64,000 bases of DNA from Actinopolyspora mzabensis (GCF_900101095.1 NZ_FNFM01000015.1:26674-90673), one strand, 5' to 3'. Counted from the first letter of the stretch, positions 17,131 to 26,476 are shown. Numbers and translations are program-made. Notes: a model not told the origin generated them from the letters alone.

Positions 17131-19464
17131 TCAGCCGAACAGTCGGGGAAGCGTGCCTTCCCACGCCTCCCGCAGCTCCGACAGCGGGATGTCGCCGACG
17201 CCCTGGATCTCCAGCGCCTTCGACTCGTCGTCCACCACACCGATCTTCGAGCACGGCAGACCACGCGCCGAGCAGAGCTCGGTGAACTTCAGTTCCGCGC
17301 CGCGCGGCACCGACACCGCGACCCGGCCCGCCGACTCGGCGAACAACCACACGAACGGGTCCGCCTCCTCCGGCAGCACGATCCGCGCCCCGGTCTCACC
17401 GATCAGCGACATCTCCACCAGCGCCTGGGCCAGCCCGCCCTCGGAGAGATCGTGCGCGGCCGAGAGCAACCCGTCCCGCGATCCGATCCCCAGCACGTCG
17501 GCGAGCAGCCGTTCCCGTGCCAGATCCACTCGCGGCGGGGTGCCGCCGAGGTGGCCGTGCACCACCCGGCTCCACTCGGAACCGCCGAACTCCTCGCGGG
17601 TGTCACCCAACAGCAGCAGCGACTCACCGGGCGCCGCTCCGATCCCGGTGGGAATCCGGGCGGTCACGTCGTCGATGACCCCGAGCACCCCGGCGACCGG
17701 TGTCGGCAGGATCGGGTCACCACCGGTCTGGTTGTAGAAGCTCACGTTGCCGCCGGTGACCGGGATGCCGAGTTCGGCGGCCGCGTCGGCCAGCCCCCGC
17801 ACGGACTGCTGGAACTGCCACATCACGCCGGGGTCCTCGGCCGAGCCGAAGTTGAGGCAGTTGGTGACCGCCACCGGCTTCGAGCCCGTGACCGCGACGT
17901 TGCGGTAGGCCTCGGCCAGCGCCAGGCGCGCGCCCTCGTAGGGATCGAGCCTGGTGTAGCGGGCGTTGCAGTCGGTGGCAACGGCGATGCCGCGGCCGGT
18001 CTCCTCGTCCACCCGCAGCACGCCCCCGTCGGAGGGCTGCGCCAACACGGTGTTGCCCCGCACGTAGTGGTCGTACTGGCCGGTCACCCACTCCCGGGAG
18101 CACAGGTTGGGCGAGGCCGCCATCCGCAGCACGGTCTCGCGCAGCTCCTCCGCCGTGGCCGGGCGCGAGAGGGTGTTCGCGTCGTCCGCGGCGATCAGGT
18201 CCTGTTCCGCGGGGCGCCGCACCGGGCGCTGATAGACCGGTCCCTCGTCGGCCACGGTCCGGGGCGGGACGTCGACCACGCACTCGCCCCGCCAGTCGAT
18301 CCGCAGGTGCTCCTCGTCGGTCACCTCGCCGATGACCGTCGCCGTCACGTCCCACTTGCGGCAGACCGCCATGAAGGAGTCCACGTCCTCGGGGCGGACG
18401 ATCGCGCACATCCGCTCCTGCGACTCGCTGGACAGGATCTCGGCCGGGTTCATCCCCTCGGCCCGCAGCGGCACCGTGTCCAGATCGATCCGCATGCCGC
18501 CGTCGCCCGCGGCGGCCAGCTCGGAGGTGGCGCAGGAGAGCCCGGCTCCACCGAGGTCCTGCACGCCCACGACCAGGTCCGAGCCGTAGAGCTCCAGACA
18601 GCACTCGATGAGCACCTTCTCGGTGAAGGGGTCGCCCACCTGCACACTGGGCAGCTTCTTGCGACCGCTGCCGGTCTCGTCGCCGCTGAAGGTCTCCGAG
18701 GCCAGCACCGAGACACCGCCGATGCCGTCCAGCCCGGTGCGGGCACCGAACAGGATCACCTTGTTGCCCGCCCCGGTGGCGTGTGCCAGCTGCAGCTCGT
18801 CGGACTTGAGCACGCCGACGCACATCGCGTTGACCAGCGGGTTCCGTGCGTAGGACTCGTCGAAAACCACCTCGCCGCCGATGTTGGGCAGCCCGAGGCA
18901 GTTGCCGTAGCCGCCGACTCCCTCCACCACACCGGGCAGCACGCGGCGGGTGTCGGCGGCGTCGGCCGGACCGAACCGCAGCGGGTCGGCCACTGCCACG
19001 GGGCGCGCGCCCATCGCCATGATGTCGCGCACGATGCCTCCGACACCGGTGGCCGCGCCCTGGTAGGGCTCCACGTACGAGGGGTGGTTGTGGCTTTCCA
19101 CCTTGAAGGTGACCGCCCAGCCGTCGCCGATGTCGACGACTCCCGCGTTCTCACCGATGCCCGCCAGCATCTTGGCGCGCATCTCCTCGGTGGTGGTCTC
19201 ACCGAAGTACTTCAGGTGCGTCTTGGAGGACTTGTAGGAGCAGTGCTCGCTCCACATCACCGAGTACATCGCCAGCTCGGCCTCGGTGGGGCGCCTCCCG
19301 AGGATCTCGCGGATGCGCTCGTACTCGTCGTCGGCGAGGCCGAGCTCGCGGTACGGCTGGTCGAGTTCGGGGGTCCGTGCGGCCTGCTCGACGCTGTCCA
19401 CCGGTTCGGCGCCGTTCGGCGTGGCCGGGTCCTGCGTCGCGGCTTCGCGGGTGGGGTCGGTCAT
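17131..19464 (-). CDS. purL: Phosphoribosylformylglycinamidine synthase II
   Basis: 777-residue synthetase subunit of FGAM synthase. It converts FGAR to FGAM using ATP and ammonia channelled from PurQ, the fourth step of purine synthesis. Visible landmarks: [14 protein letters not shown] near residue 70, [21 protein letters not shown] for ATP/Mg binding, [30 protein letters not shown] and the late GGNVSFYNQ stretch. Length fits the bacterial PurL of three-subunit systems. The ATG overlaps the purQ stop by four bases, so translation is coupled. Confidence 0.97.
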   Translation of the reverse strand: MTDPTREAATQDPATPNGAEPVDSVEQAARTPELDQPYRELGLADDEYERIREILGRRPTEAELAMYSVMWSEHCSYKSSKTHLKYFGETTTEEMRAKMLAGIGENAGVVDIGDGWAVTFKVESHNHPSYVEPYQGAATGVGGIVRDIMAMGARPVAVADPLRFGPADAADTRRVLPGVVEGVGGYGNCLGLPNIGGEVVFDESYARNPLVNAMCVGVLKSDELQLAHATGAGNKVILFGARTGLDGIGGVSVLASETFSGDETGSGRKKLPSVQVGDPFTEKVLIECCLELYGSDLVVGVQDLGGAGLSCATSELAAAGDGGMRIDLDTVPLRAEGMNPAEILSSESQERMCAIVRPEDVDSFMAVCRKWDVTATVIGEVTDEEHLRIDWRGECVVDVPPRTVADEGPVYQRPVRRPAEQDLIAADDANTLSRPATAEELRETVLRMAASPNLCSREWVTGQYDHYVRGNTVLAQPSDGGVLRVDEETGRGIAVATDCNARYTRLDPYEGARLALAEAYRNVAVTGSKPVAVTNCLNFGSAEDPGVMWQFQQSVRGLADAAAELGIPVTGGNVSFYNQTGGDPILPTPVAGVLGVIDDVTARIPTGIGAAPGESLLLLGDTREEFGGSEWSRVVHGHLGGTPPRVDLARERLLADVLGIGSRDGLLSAAHDLSEGGLAQALVEMSLIGETGARIVLPEEADPFVWLFAESAGRVAVSVPRGAELKFTELCSARGLPCSKIGVVDDESKALEIQGVGDIPLSELREAWEGTLPRLFG

Positions 19465-20147
19465 GCTGCCACCAGGGTGTCGAGGGCGGACAGGAACATG
19501 CCGAGGCCGTCGTCGGTGGGCCCCGTGAGTGGATCGACGGCGTGCTCGGGGTGGGGCATCAGCCCGGCGACCCTGCCGCGTTCGTCGGTGATTCCGGCGA
19601 TGTCGCGTCGCGAGCCGTTCGGGTTGCCGTCCACGTAGCGGAACAGCACCCGGCCGTCGCCCTCCAGGCGGTCCAGCACCGGGTCCTCGGCCACGTAGCG
19701 TCCCTCGCCGTGCTTGATCGGGATCAGCAGCTCGGCGCCGGGTTCGTAGCGGGTGGTCCAGGTGCTGGTGTTGTTGTCCACGCGCAGCCACTGGTCGCGG
19801 CAGACGTAGTGCAGCCCCGAGTTGCGGGTCAGCACGCCGGGCAGCAGCCCGGCCTCGCACAACACCTGGAACCCGTTGCACACCCCGAGCACCGGCATGC
19901 CCTGCCCGGCGGCGCGCACCACCTCGGTCATGACCGGTGCGAACTTGGCGATGGCGCCGCAGCGCAGGTAGTCGCCGTAGCTGAATCCGCCGGGGACGAT
20001 GACGGCGTCCACTCCGTGCAGGTCGGCGTCACCGTGCCACAGCGCCACGTCCGAGGCACCCGCCCGGCGCACCGCGCGGCGGGCGTCGCCGTCGTCCAGC
20101 GAGCCCGGAAAGGTGATGACCCCGATCCTGGCCCCGGCGGCGCTCAC
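19461..20147 (-). CDS. purQ: Phosphoribosylformylglycinamidine synthase I (glutaminase)
   Basis: 228-residue class-I glutamine amidotransferase that supplies ammonia to PurL. The oxyanion region [18 protein letters not shown] and nucleophile motif [10 protein letters not shown] (catalytic Cys) are intact, and MPHPEHA supplies the His-Glu pair of the triad. GTG start at 20147 overlaps the purS stop by four bases, and the gene overlaps purL by four bases in turn, so purS-purQ-purL is one tightly coupled operon. Confidence 0.97.
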   Translation of the reverse strand: MSAAGARIGVITFPGSLDDGDARRAVRRAGASDVALWHGDADLHGVDAVIVPGGFSYGDYLRCGAIAKFAPVMTEVVRAAGQGMPVLGVCNGFQVLCEAGLLPGVLTRNSGLHYVCRDQWLRVDNNTSTWTTRYEPGAELLIPIKHGEGRYVAEDPVLDRLEGDGRVLFRYVDGNPNGSRRDIAGITDERGRVAGLMPHPEHAVDPLTGPTDDGLGMFLSALDTLVAA

Positions 20148-20383
20148 GATCCCACCCGGCGCACGGCCCAGTCCTCGATCACGGGGTTGGCCAGGAAGTT
20201 CTCCGCGATTCGGGCGAGCGTGTCGTCGTCGACGTCGTCGTCGACCTCCAGCTCGAACCGCTTCCCCTGACGGACTTCCGAGATTCCTTCGAATCCCTGC
20301 CGGGGCAGCGCGTTGGCAACCGCCTGTCCCTGCGGATCGAGGATCTCCTGCTTCGGCATTACGTCGACAACGACTCGGGCCAC
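20144..20383 (-). CDS. purS: Phosphoribosylformylglycinamidine synthase subunit PurS
   Basis: 79-residue small subunit that bridges PurQ and PurL. Typical PurS features: [19 protein letters not shown] at the start, GKRFELEVD in the middle and a C-terminal [12 protein letters not shown] start preceded by GGAGCGA. First gene of the purSQL operon. Confidence 0.96.
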   Translation of the reverse strand: MARVVVDVMPKQEILDPQGQAVANALPRQGFEGISEVRQGKRFELEVDDDVDDDTLARIAENFLANPVIEDWAVRRVGS

Positions 20384-20510
20384 GGGCGTCGCTCCGGAAA
20401 CTGTGCGGATCCGTCCCGCTACCGCGGGCGCGGATGGTCGGCGTTACGAGCAAAGCGTAACTGACCTGCGAGTTCCCTCACGGGCGGCCGGGGACCACGT
20501 GGGAGCTGGG

Positions 20511-21380
20511 TCACTCGGCCAGGCCGTGCAGCCGTCCCTTCAGGTGCGGTTTGCCCGAGGTGGAGTGCAGCGCGAAGAGCTTCGCCGCGTCCGACTCCCC
20601 GGGTTGTTCGGTGAAGCGCACCTCGGAGGGCAGCAGCACCGGCTTGGCGAACTCCACCTCGACCGTGCAGGCGTCGGGCAGTCTGCCCTCGAAGGCGGCG
20701 AGGCAGCGGGCCTTGGACCACATGCCGTGCGCGATCGTCCGGGGGAAGCCGAACGCCTTGGCGGTGAGCGGGTGCAGGTGGATCGGATTACGATCACCGG
20801 ACACGGCCGCGTAGCGCCTGCCGAGGTTCGCGGGCAGCCGCCAGGCCGCGGTGGGGGCCTCGGCGGTCACCTCCGGAATTCCCTCGGGTCTGGGGACGGA
20901 GTCGTCCGAGGCGCCCCGCCGCAGGTACGTGCTCGTCTCGCTCCAGACGAGCCGATCGTCGACGCTGGTCTCGGTGATCACGTCGAACTGCTGTCCCTTC
21001 GGGTGGCGGCGCTGGTTCGCCAGCCGCACTCGCTGGGTCATCGAGTCGGTCACCGACACCGGTTCGTGCCGCGTGATGCGGTTCGCCACGTGCACCAGGC
21101 CGACCAGCGGGTACGGGAAGTCCCGGTCGGTCATCAGCCGCACGGCCAGCGGGAACGAGGTGATGTGCGGATAGGTGAGCGGCAGCTCGTCGCGGGTGCC
21201 GAATCCGCACAGCCTGTTGTAGGCGGCAAGGTGTTCCCGGTCGATCGTGATCCCGGAGCGGACGTACTCGCTGTAGGGGAGTTCGGCGTCCCGCCCGGCC
21301 CGCCGCAGCGGTGTGGTTCCCGCTGCCTTCAGATAGAGCGCGCCCAGGTTCGGCGACTCGCTCAGTTCCTCGGTCGGCAT
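20511..21380 (-). CDS. htdX: MaoC-like 3-hydroxyacyl-thioester dehydratase (HtdX-like)
   Basis: 289-residue double-hotdog dehydratase expected to remove water from (R)-3-hydroxyacyl-CoA or -ACP. The C-terminal hotdog carries the hydratase-2 motif YAAVSGDRNPIHLHPLTAKAFG with catalytic Asp and His, followed by IAHGMW; the N-terminal hotdog has lost it, as is usual. Gene order htdX, fabG4, divergent fadA2 matches my recollection of Rv0241c-Rv0242c-Rv0243 in Mycobacterium tuberculosis, which is the main reason for the symbol. ATG 21380 has an AAGGTGGGACGAGG stretch before it. It lies 151 bases downstream of fabG4 in the same direction. Confidence 0.85.
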   Translation of the reverse strand: MPTEELSESPNLGALYLKAAGTTPLRRAGRDAELPYSEYVRSGITIDREHLAAYNRLCGFGTRDELPLTYPHITSFPLAVRLMTDRDFPYPLVGLVHVANRITRHEPVSVTDSMTQRVRLANQRRHPKGQQFDVITETSVDDRLVWSETSTYLRRGASDDSVPRPEGIPEVTAEAPTAAWRLPANLGRRYAAVSGDRNPIHLHPLTAKAFGFPRTIAHGMWSKARCLAAFEGRLPDACTVEVEFAKPVLLPSEVRFTEQPGESDAAKLFALHSTSGKPHLKGRLHGLAE

Positions 21381-21486
21381 CCTCGTCCCACCTTCCTGCG
21401 GTACTCCGCCGCGACTTGTCGTGATCTACCCACTCGATGTCGGGCCTCCCCGGAGCGAGAGCCCGCGAGAGGTTCCGCCACCCGAG

Positions 21487-21519
21487 CCCTGCGCCAACCG
21501 AGCCCCTGCGCCAACCGAG
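21487..21519. repeat. Direct repeat of 16 bases, period 17
   Basis: CCCTGCGCCAACCGAG occurs at 21487-21502 and again at 21504-21519, in the short gap between fabG4 and htdX. Looks like a local duplication; no function seen. Confidence 0.7.
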
Positions 21520-21531
21520 CCGACGAAACCC

Positions 21532-22869
21532 TCAAGCCCCCAACAGGCTCTGCCCGCACACGCGAATTACGTTGCCGTTGACTCCGGCCGACCCGGGATC
21601 GGCGTAGTAGGCGATGGTCTCGGCGACGTCCACCGGCAGCCCGCCCTGCGAGAGGCTGTTCATCCTGCGGCCCGCCTCGCGCACGAACAGCGGTACGGCC
21701 GCGGTCATCGCGGTCTCGATGAATCCGGGAGCCACGGCGTTGATCGTCACACCGCGTTCCGCGGCGCGCGGGGCGAGTGCCTGCACGTGGCCGATCACCC
21801 CGGCCTTGGAGGTCGCGTAGTTCGCCTGCCCGACGTTGCCCGCGATGCCGCTGATGGAGGCGATCCCGACCAGCCTGCCGCCGCTGCGGAGCGGGGAGGA
21901 GTCGGCCAGCAGGGCGGTGTTGATCCGCTCCTGGGCGGCGAGGTTGACCCGCAGCACCGCTTCCCACTGGTCCCGGCTCATCCTGCCGATGGTCTTGTCC
22001 CGCGTGATGCCCGCGTTGTGCACCACGATGTCGAGCCCGTCGTGCCGCTGTTCGACGTGTTCGATGAGTTGCCGGGGCGCGTCCTCGGCGGTGATGTCGA
22101 GCTGCAGCGTCGAACCGCCGATCCGGTTGGCCACCTCGGCCAGGTCCTCCCCCTGTGCGGGGACGTCCAGGCACACCACGTGGGCTCCGTCCCGGGCCAG
22201 GGTCTCGGCGATGGCGGCGCCGATGCCGCGGGAGGCGCCGGTGACCAGCGCGACCTTGTCGCGCAGTGGTCGCGCTGCGTCGACGGTGGGTGCTTCGGCG
22301 GCTCCGACGCGGATCACCTGGCCGGAGACGAACGCCGATTTCGACGAGAGCAGGAAGCGCAGCGTGGAGTCGATCGCCCGCTCGCCGCCCCGGGAGACGT
22401 GGACCAGTTGGGCGGTGGCGCCGCGTTTGAGTTCCTTGCCCGCGGTGCGGACGAATCCTTCCAGCGCGCGCTGCGCGGTTCGCTCCGCGGGGTCGTCGAT
22501 CTCCTCCGGCGGGGTGCCGAGCACGATCAGCCTGCCGCACTTGCTCACTCGCCGGATCGTGGCGCCGAAGAACTCGTGGAGTTCCCCGAGTTCCGTGCTG
22601 CCCGCTATTCCGGTGGCGTCGAAGACCAGGGCCGCGTACTCGGCGTCGTCGTCCCGGCTCCGGTGTACCTCGGCGTCGGCCTCTCGCAGGGTCTCGGACA
22701 CGGCTTTGCCGAGCCGGCCCCCTTCGGCTTCTCCGAGCAGTACGGGGCCGGAGACGAGCGGGTCACCCGGTCGGTACCTGCGCAGCGGGGTGGGGGTGGG
22801 CAGCCCGAGCCGGTTGGCCAACTGCCGCCCGTACCGGGATGTGACCAGCTTGCTGTACGGATCCGCCAT
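21532..22869 (-). CDS. fabG4: 3-oxoacyl-ACP/CoA reductase, long FabG4 type
   Basis: 445-residue reductase made of two Rossmann-like halves. The N-terminal half (about 1-200) is a degenerate, cofactor-free domain; the C-terminal half is a full short-chain dehydrogenase with the nucleotide motif TGASRGIGAAIAETL, NAG in VVHNAGIT, and catalytic Ser and Tyr-x-x-x-Lys in ASISG and YATSK. This two-domain, high-molecular-weight FabG is characteristic of mycobacterial FabG4, an NADH-dependent reductase of long chains. ATG 22869 has GAGGAG nine bases upstream. Same strand as htdX, divergent from fadA2. Confidence 0.9.
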   Translation of the reverse strand: MADPYSKLVTSRYGRQLANRLGLPTPTPLRRYRPGDPLVSGPVLLGEAEGGRLGKAVSETLREADAEVHRSRDDDAEYAALVFDATGIAGSTELGELHEFFGATIRRVSKCGRLIVLGTPPEEIDDPAERTAQRALEGFVRTAGKELKRGATAQLVHVSRGGERAIDSTLRFLLSSKSAFVSGQVIRVGAAEAPTVDAARPLRDKVALVTGASRGIGAAIAETLARDGAHVVCLDVPAQGEDLAEVANRIGGSTLQLDITAEDAPRQLIEHVEQRHDGLDIVVHNAGITRDKTIGRMSRDQWEAVLRVNLAAQERINTALLADSSPLRSGGRLVGIASISGIAGNVGQANYATSKAGVIGHVQALAPRAAERGVTINAVAPGFIETAMTAAVPLFVREAGRRMNSLSQGGLPVDVAETIAYYADPGSAGVNGNVIRVCGQSLLGA

Positions 22870-22912
22870 TACGAGCAACTCCTCCATGCGTGACCGGCAC
22901 TCGACGCATAAG

Positions 22913-22926
22913 CTACCCGTCGGTAG
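22913..22926. promoter_or_regulatory. Candidate TetR-type operator, CTACC-CGTC-GGTAG
   Basis: Inverted repeat with 5-base arms in the 125-base divergent promoter region between fabG4 and fadA2. The TACC...GGTA halves resemble the TACCGGTA elements at the fadE5 promoter (36256-36286), although the spacing differs. Regulation by a common fatty-acid regulator is inference. Confidence 0.4.
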
Positions 22927-22994
22927 GTTGAGTTTCCAGTCAGGCCCGGCGCTGTTCCGGGTGTTCGTCGAGCAGCTGTGCGGAGGAATCGGCC

Positions 22995-24272
22995 ATGTCC
23001 ACAACTCGCCGGGTCGCCATCGTCGGAGGCAACCGAATCCCGTTCGCACGTTCGGGTGGCCCCTACGCGCGTGCGTCCAATCAGGACATGCTCACCGCCG
23101 CTCTCGACGGCTTGGTGGCTCGTTACGGACTCTCCGGGCGGCGTGTCGGTGAGTTCGTCGCCGGGGCGGTACTCAAGCACAGCCGCGACTTCAACCTGGC
23201 ACGCGAGGTCGTGCTCGGCTCCGGTCTCGACTCGCGTACTCCCGCGCACGACGTGCAGATGGCCTGTGCCACCGGCCTGGAGTCGGTCGTGTCCGTGGCG
23301 AACAAGATCGCTCTCGGGCAGCTCGAGTCCGGCATAGCGGGCGGGGTGGACTCGGCCAGCGACGCTCCGATCGAGCTCAACGACGAACTGCGCAGAGTGC
23401 TGTTGCGCGCCAACCACGCCAAGGGCACCGGGGCCAAGCTGCGGGCGCTGACCGGCCTGCGGCCGGGACACGTCGTACCCGGTATCCCCCGCAACGAGGA
23501 ACCCCGCACCGGACTCTCGATGGGGGAGCACGCCGCCAGGACCGCTGCGGCGTGGGGTGTCGAGCGGGCGGAGCAGGACGAGCTGGCCGCCCGCAGCCAC
23601 CAGCGGCTCGGTGCCGCCTACGAGCGAGGGTTCTTCGAGGATCTGGTCACCCCGTTCCAGGGGCTCACACGTGATCAGAACCTGCGGCCGGATTCCTCGC
23701 CGGAAAAACTCGCCGAGCTCAAGCCCGTTTTCGGCCGGGGCGAGCAGGCCACCATGACCGCGGGCAACTCCACACCGCTCTCCGACGGCGCGGCCACGGT
23801 GCTGCTCGCCAGCGAGGAGTGGGCGCAGCGGCACCAGCTGCCGGTGTTGGCCTACCTCGGTGACTTCGTCTCCGAGGCGGTGGACTACGTCAGCGGTGAC
23901 GAGGGGCTGTTGATGGCTCCCGCCTACGCCGTACCGAGGCTGTTGGACCGGGTGGGCAGCTCGCTCGGCGAGTTCGACTTCTACGAGATCCACGAGGCAT
24001 TCGCTTCCCAGGTGTTGTGCACGCTCCGGGCCTGGCGGGATCCCGAGTTCTGCGCCGAGCGGCTGGGCCGGGGTGAACCGCTGGGCGAGATCGACACCGA
24101 CCGACTGAACGTGAACGGTTCCTCGCTCGCGGCCGGACATCCCTTCGCCGCGACCGGCGGGCGGATCGTGGCGACCTTGGCCAAGTTGTTGGCGGAGCGT
24201 GGGTCCGGTCGTGGACTCGTCTCCATCTGCGCGGCCGGTGGTCAGGGGCTCACCGCCGTCGTCGAACGCTGA
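22995..24272 (+). CDS. fadA2: Acetyl-CoA acyltransferase (thiolase), FadA2-like
   Basis: 425-residue thiolase that cleaves or forms 3-ketoacyl-CoA. The nucleophilic Cys is in VQMACATGLES, the active-site His residues in YEIHEAFASQ and NGSSLAAGHPFAATGGR, and the second Cys in ICAAGGQG. All catalytic residues are present. It is divergent from fabG4, in the arrangement of Rv0242c-Rv0243. A GGAGGAATC sequence shortly before the ATG provides the ribosome site. Confidence 0.93.
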   Translation: MSTTRRVAIVGGNRIPFARSGGPYARASNQDMLTAALDGLVARYGLSGRRVGEFVAGAVLKHSRDFNLAREVVLGSGLDSRTPAHDVQMACATGLESVVSVANKIALGQLESGIAGGVDSASDAPIELNDELRRVLLRANHAKGTGAKLRALTGLRPGHVVPGIPRNEEPRTGLSMGEHAARTAAAWGVERAEQDELAARSHQRLGAAYERGFFEDLVTPFQGLTRDQNLRPDSSPEKLAELKPVFGRGEQATMTAGNSTPLSDGAATVLLASEEWAQRHQLPVLAYLGDFVSEAVDYVSGDEGLLMAPAYAVPRLLDRVGSSLGEFDFYEIHEAFASQVLCTLRAWRDPEFCAERLGRGEPLGEIDTDRLNVNGSSLAAGHPFAATGGRIVATLAKLLAERGSGRGLVSICAAGGQGLTAVVER

Positions 24273-24301
24273 TCAAAAACCTGTTCGAGTTCCGGTGTTC
24301 A

Positions 24302-24319
24302 CCCGACCGGCAGGTCGGG
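24302..24319 (+). terminator. Hairpin after fadA2
   Basis: CCCGACC (24302-24308) and GGTCGGG (24313-24319) form a 7-base GC stem with a GGCA loop 30 bases past the fadA2 stop. No T-tract. Confidence 0.5.
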
Positions 24320-24670
24320 CGCTCCGGGCCCCGCTCGGGGGCTATCCGAAGTGGACTGTGCTCGTCGTGGCGCGGGGTCGGTGGGAGACGGCGTGTCTCG
24401 CCGTGCCCCGGGCCGTGAGCTGCGCTACATTTGTTGCCCCGCTCGGGAATTCGCACCGCTTCGGTTCCGTTCGTCGGACGGGAACCAACGCGGTGATCAA
24501 GTGTTCTCGGATCCCGTCCGAAGAATACTTTCCCCTCCGGGGATGACTGTCCGTATCGTACTGAGGCCGTTTCGTGTTCCCGATCGATCGACATTGTGAT
24601 CGGATCGAAAAATGTGATCCAAGACACATCATGTCGAAGGTGTAACGCTTTGATGTACAGGCACGATGAA

Positions 24671-24941
24671 CGGGGTGACTCCGCGATGCTGTCGGACCCC
24701 CGACCTGGCAGCATCGCGGAGCTCGCCACCCCGGTGTCCTGGCTGTCGGTGAACGGCAGGTAGGCACCTCCCATACGTCCTCGCCCAACGGGTGGATTCC
24801 CACGCGCCGGACGAGGTGTCTCTTCGTCGCGAGAGCGACGAGTCCGATAACGGCATCCCTGTATGACAGGAAGACCTGTATTTCAGGGCGATGCCATGGC
24901 CCCATATTGATCACCCTGAGTGATCGGAAAAACACTCAGGG
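24671..24941 (+). ncRNA. Candidate structured RNA leader with five consecutive hairpins
   Basis: Five hairpins can be read directly. (1) CGGGGTG 24671-24677 with CACCCCG 24727-24733, enclosing a 13-base perfect stem 24679-24691/24709-24721 and an inner GTCGG/CCGAC. (2) 24763-24770 with 24813-24820 (8 pairs, one G-U), continuing through GTCC/GGAC to a GTGG/CCAC tip. (3) TCGTCGC 24824-24830 with GCGACGA 24835-24841, GAGA tetraloop. (4) GGCATC 24852-24857 with GATGCC 24890-24895, stacked on CCTG/CAGG and then ACAGG/CCTGT with an AAGA loop. (5) CCCTGAGTG 24914-24922 with CACTCAGGG 24933-24941. The last hairpin ends 14 bases before the AAGGAG of the 77-residue gene. I do not recognise it as a known riboswitch class. 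Transcription start is not defined. Confidence 0.6.
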
Positions 24942-24968
24942 TTTCGGACAGCCTTAAGGAGAGGCACC

Positions 24969-25202
24969 ATGAACATTGCCATCGTGATGATCGGTGCACT
25001 GCTTCCGATCTTGGCGGCAAGCGTGTTCTACGTAAGCGACCACCGTACTCCGCAACGCATCAATCGCTCACCTCCGAATTTCGAGGAGAGCGGTGAGTAC
25101 GACATGTCGACTTCCGGTGACCTCACCCCGCTGACTCCGATGGAGCACGTGGCCCCGACGGAGCAAGGGCCTTTGGACAGGCGGATGTCCGAGGCGGCCT
25201 GA
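24969..25202 (+). CDS. 77-residue membrane protein of unknown function
   Basis: Small protein with one N-terminal membrane helix (about residues 2-23, IAIVMIGALLPILAASVFYV) and a hydrophilic C-terminal tail of about 54 residues rich in Pro, Ser, Glu and Met, probably cytoplasmic or extracytoplasmic depending on orientation. No family recognised. A strong ribosome site, AAGGAG seven bases before the ATG, supports it as a real gene. It is preceded by the structured leader and followed by a hairpin with a T-tract at 25446-25491, so leader, gene and terminator look like one transcription unit. It might be a regulated small stress protein; nothing in the sequence says which. Confidence 0.65.
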   Translation: MNIAIVMIGALLPILAASVFYVSDHRTPQRINRSPPNFEESGEYDMSTSGDLTPLTPMEHVAPTEQGPLDRRMSEAA

Positions 25203-25586
25203 CCGGCGGAGACCGATGATCCGGGGCTGATCCGTCGAGGCCGTTCCGGTCTCGTGCTTCGTTCCCGGTGGCCGTATCCGGGTGCGGGTGAGACGTGAAC
25301 GCGGTGATGCCGTGTCGACGGCGAAGAACCGAAAAGCACCGAACGGTCGTGCTCTGTCCCCCGGTGCACGACCGATGAAAATACGAAACCGCTTGCGAAA
25401 TTGATTCCGATGTCCCGTGAATCGGTTTCGGTGGGGCTCGTTTCCCGGCGCGCACCGACGCTCCCGACGTTCGGCGCGCGCCGTTTTGTTTCTCGGCAGC
25501 CGAATCCGGTGCTCTCCTGACGGAAGTCCACCGGCCCTCGGGTCAGGTGTACCCGGGGCCGGTGACTCGAACTTCTCGATTGGTTC
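25203..25586. other. 384-base region downstream of the small membrane protein
   Basis: Between the small membrane protein (plus) and the exported EF-hand/CHRD-like protein (minus), which converge. Holds the T-tract hairpin at 25446-25491 and no recognisable gene. Confidence 0.5.
25446..25491 (+). terminator. Intrinsic terminator with T-tract
   Basis: CGGCGCGC (25446-25453) pairs with GCGCGCCG (25476-25483), an 8-base perfect stem, followed immediately by TTTTGTTT. One of the few hairpins in this window with a T-run, oriented to end plus-strand transcription. Confidence 0.65.
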
Positions 25587-26291
25587 TTACCGCGTGCTCA
25601 GGCCGAGCCCGAGACCGAGGCCGTGCTCGTCGAGACCGCCGCCGAGCCGCAGTCCCTGCGTGCCGCAGGCGGCCGGTGCTGTCGCCTCCAGCGGTAGGGA
25701 CGGGTCCAGCGAACTCGGAGCGTCCCCGTCGTAGGCGCCGCTGTCGTTGATGTCGATGCCGTGCTGCACGAGCACCGCGTTGCCGTCGCGGATGTTCGCG
25801 GCGGTTTCCTCGCTGACGGTCACCGTCCGCGAGTAGGTCACGAATCCGTTTGGGGCGGTCGGGAACCGGTCCACCGCGAGACCGCTGGACGGACCGGTGT
25901 CACCGGTGGTGGTCAGTGAGACCCCGATCCCGCCGTAGTCCGAGGCGCCTTCGGCGGTGCTGATGATGCCGTCGTCGTTGGCGTCGTCGGCCTTGGTGGG
26001 GCACCGCCCCGCGCCGCCGATGTGGACGTGTTGCGCGTGCGGTTGGTTCTCCAGCAGCCCGGAGCTGTAGAGCCGTACGGTCGCTTCGCGGCCTCGCAGT
26101 TTGATCAGGCCGAACCCGTGCGCTCCGCTGTCGTTGAGCTCGTCGAGCTCGACGACGGTGAACGTGCCTCGGTCGCGGTCGTGCTCGACGTCGTGCTTCG
26201 GTTGCGCGGATGCCACCGCCGCCGAACCCGTGGCCATCAGCCCGAGTGCGGCTACGGTGCTCACGACGGAACGCAGTTGAAACCTGGACAC
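25587..26291 (-). CDS. Exported CHRD-like protein with EF-hand loop
   Basis: 234 residues. Signal peptide at the N-terminus (RSVVSTVAALGLMATGSAAVASA). The mature part resembles the actinobacterial secreted CHRD-like family: a beta-rich segment (TFTVVELDELNDSGAHGFG), PHAQHVHIGGAGRCP with clustered His, and SSLDPSLPLEATAPAACG near the end. Residues around 103-114 (DDANDDGIISTAEG) match the 12-residue EF-hand calcium loop, and a second Asp-rich stretch (DINDSGAYDGD) is a likely second site. Calcium binding outside the cell is inferred. GTG 26291 was chosen because GGAAGGG lies just upstream and it begins the signal peptide; an ATG 35 codons earlier gives an unlikely leader. The last 15 residues are a Gly-Leu repeat. 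Confidence 0.78.
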   Translation of the reverse strand: MSRFQLRSVVSTVAALGLMATGSAAVASAQPKHDVEHDRDRGTFTVVELDELNDSGAHGFGLIKLRGREATVRLYSSGLLENQPHAQHVHIGGAGRCPTKADDANDDGIISTAEGASDYGGIGVSLTTTGDTGPSSGLAVDRFPTAPNGFVTYSRTVTVSEETAANIRDGNAVLVQHGIDINDSGAYDGDAPSSLDPSLPLEATAPAACGTQGLRLGGGLDEHGLGLGLGLSTR

Positions 26292-26476
26292 TGGCAGCAC
26301 CCTTCCCGTGGTCGCGTTGATCTGCCAACGGGGGTTCGTCAGCCCGGTGGTCGTGGATTGGTATCGGCCCTGTTCGGGTGAGAACAGCCTGCTCACCGCC
26401 CTCGCGGTCCTCCGCGCTGCCCATGCGTAGTCACACGACTTATGATGGGGGCGGGGTACGCTGCGAACATCGGCAC

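Larger units (their letters stand above)
24273..24968. other. Long noncoding region containing a structured leader
   Basis: Almost 700 bases without a recognisable gene. It begins with a terminator-like hairpin (24302-24319), passes through an AT-richer section (about 24480-24670) suited to a promoter, and from 24671 to 24941 consists almost entirely of self-complementary segments listed separately. Open frames on the minus strand across it show no recognisable protein and no ribosome site. Confidence 0.6.

Noticed and set aside
17452..19638. 728-codon open frame antisense to purL
   Set aside because: Shadow of the high-GC purL gene; composition and lack of ribosome site match the third-codon-position artefact.
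24671..24733. Possible c-di-AMP (ydaO-type) riboswitch, because of a GGGGTGACTC stretch
   Set aside because: The conserved 3' part of that class (CCGAACCCGACAGCTAACC-like) is missing and the hairpin order does not fit.
24250..24774. 174-codon minus-strand frame over the noncoding region
   Set aside because: No ribosome site, no family resemblance, and it runs across the perfect hairpins of the structured leader.
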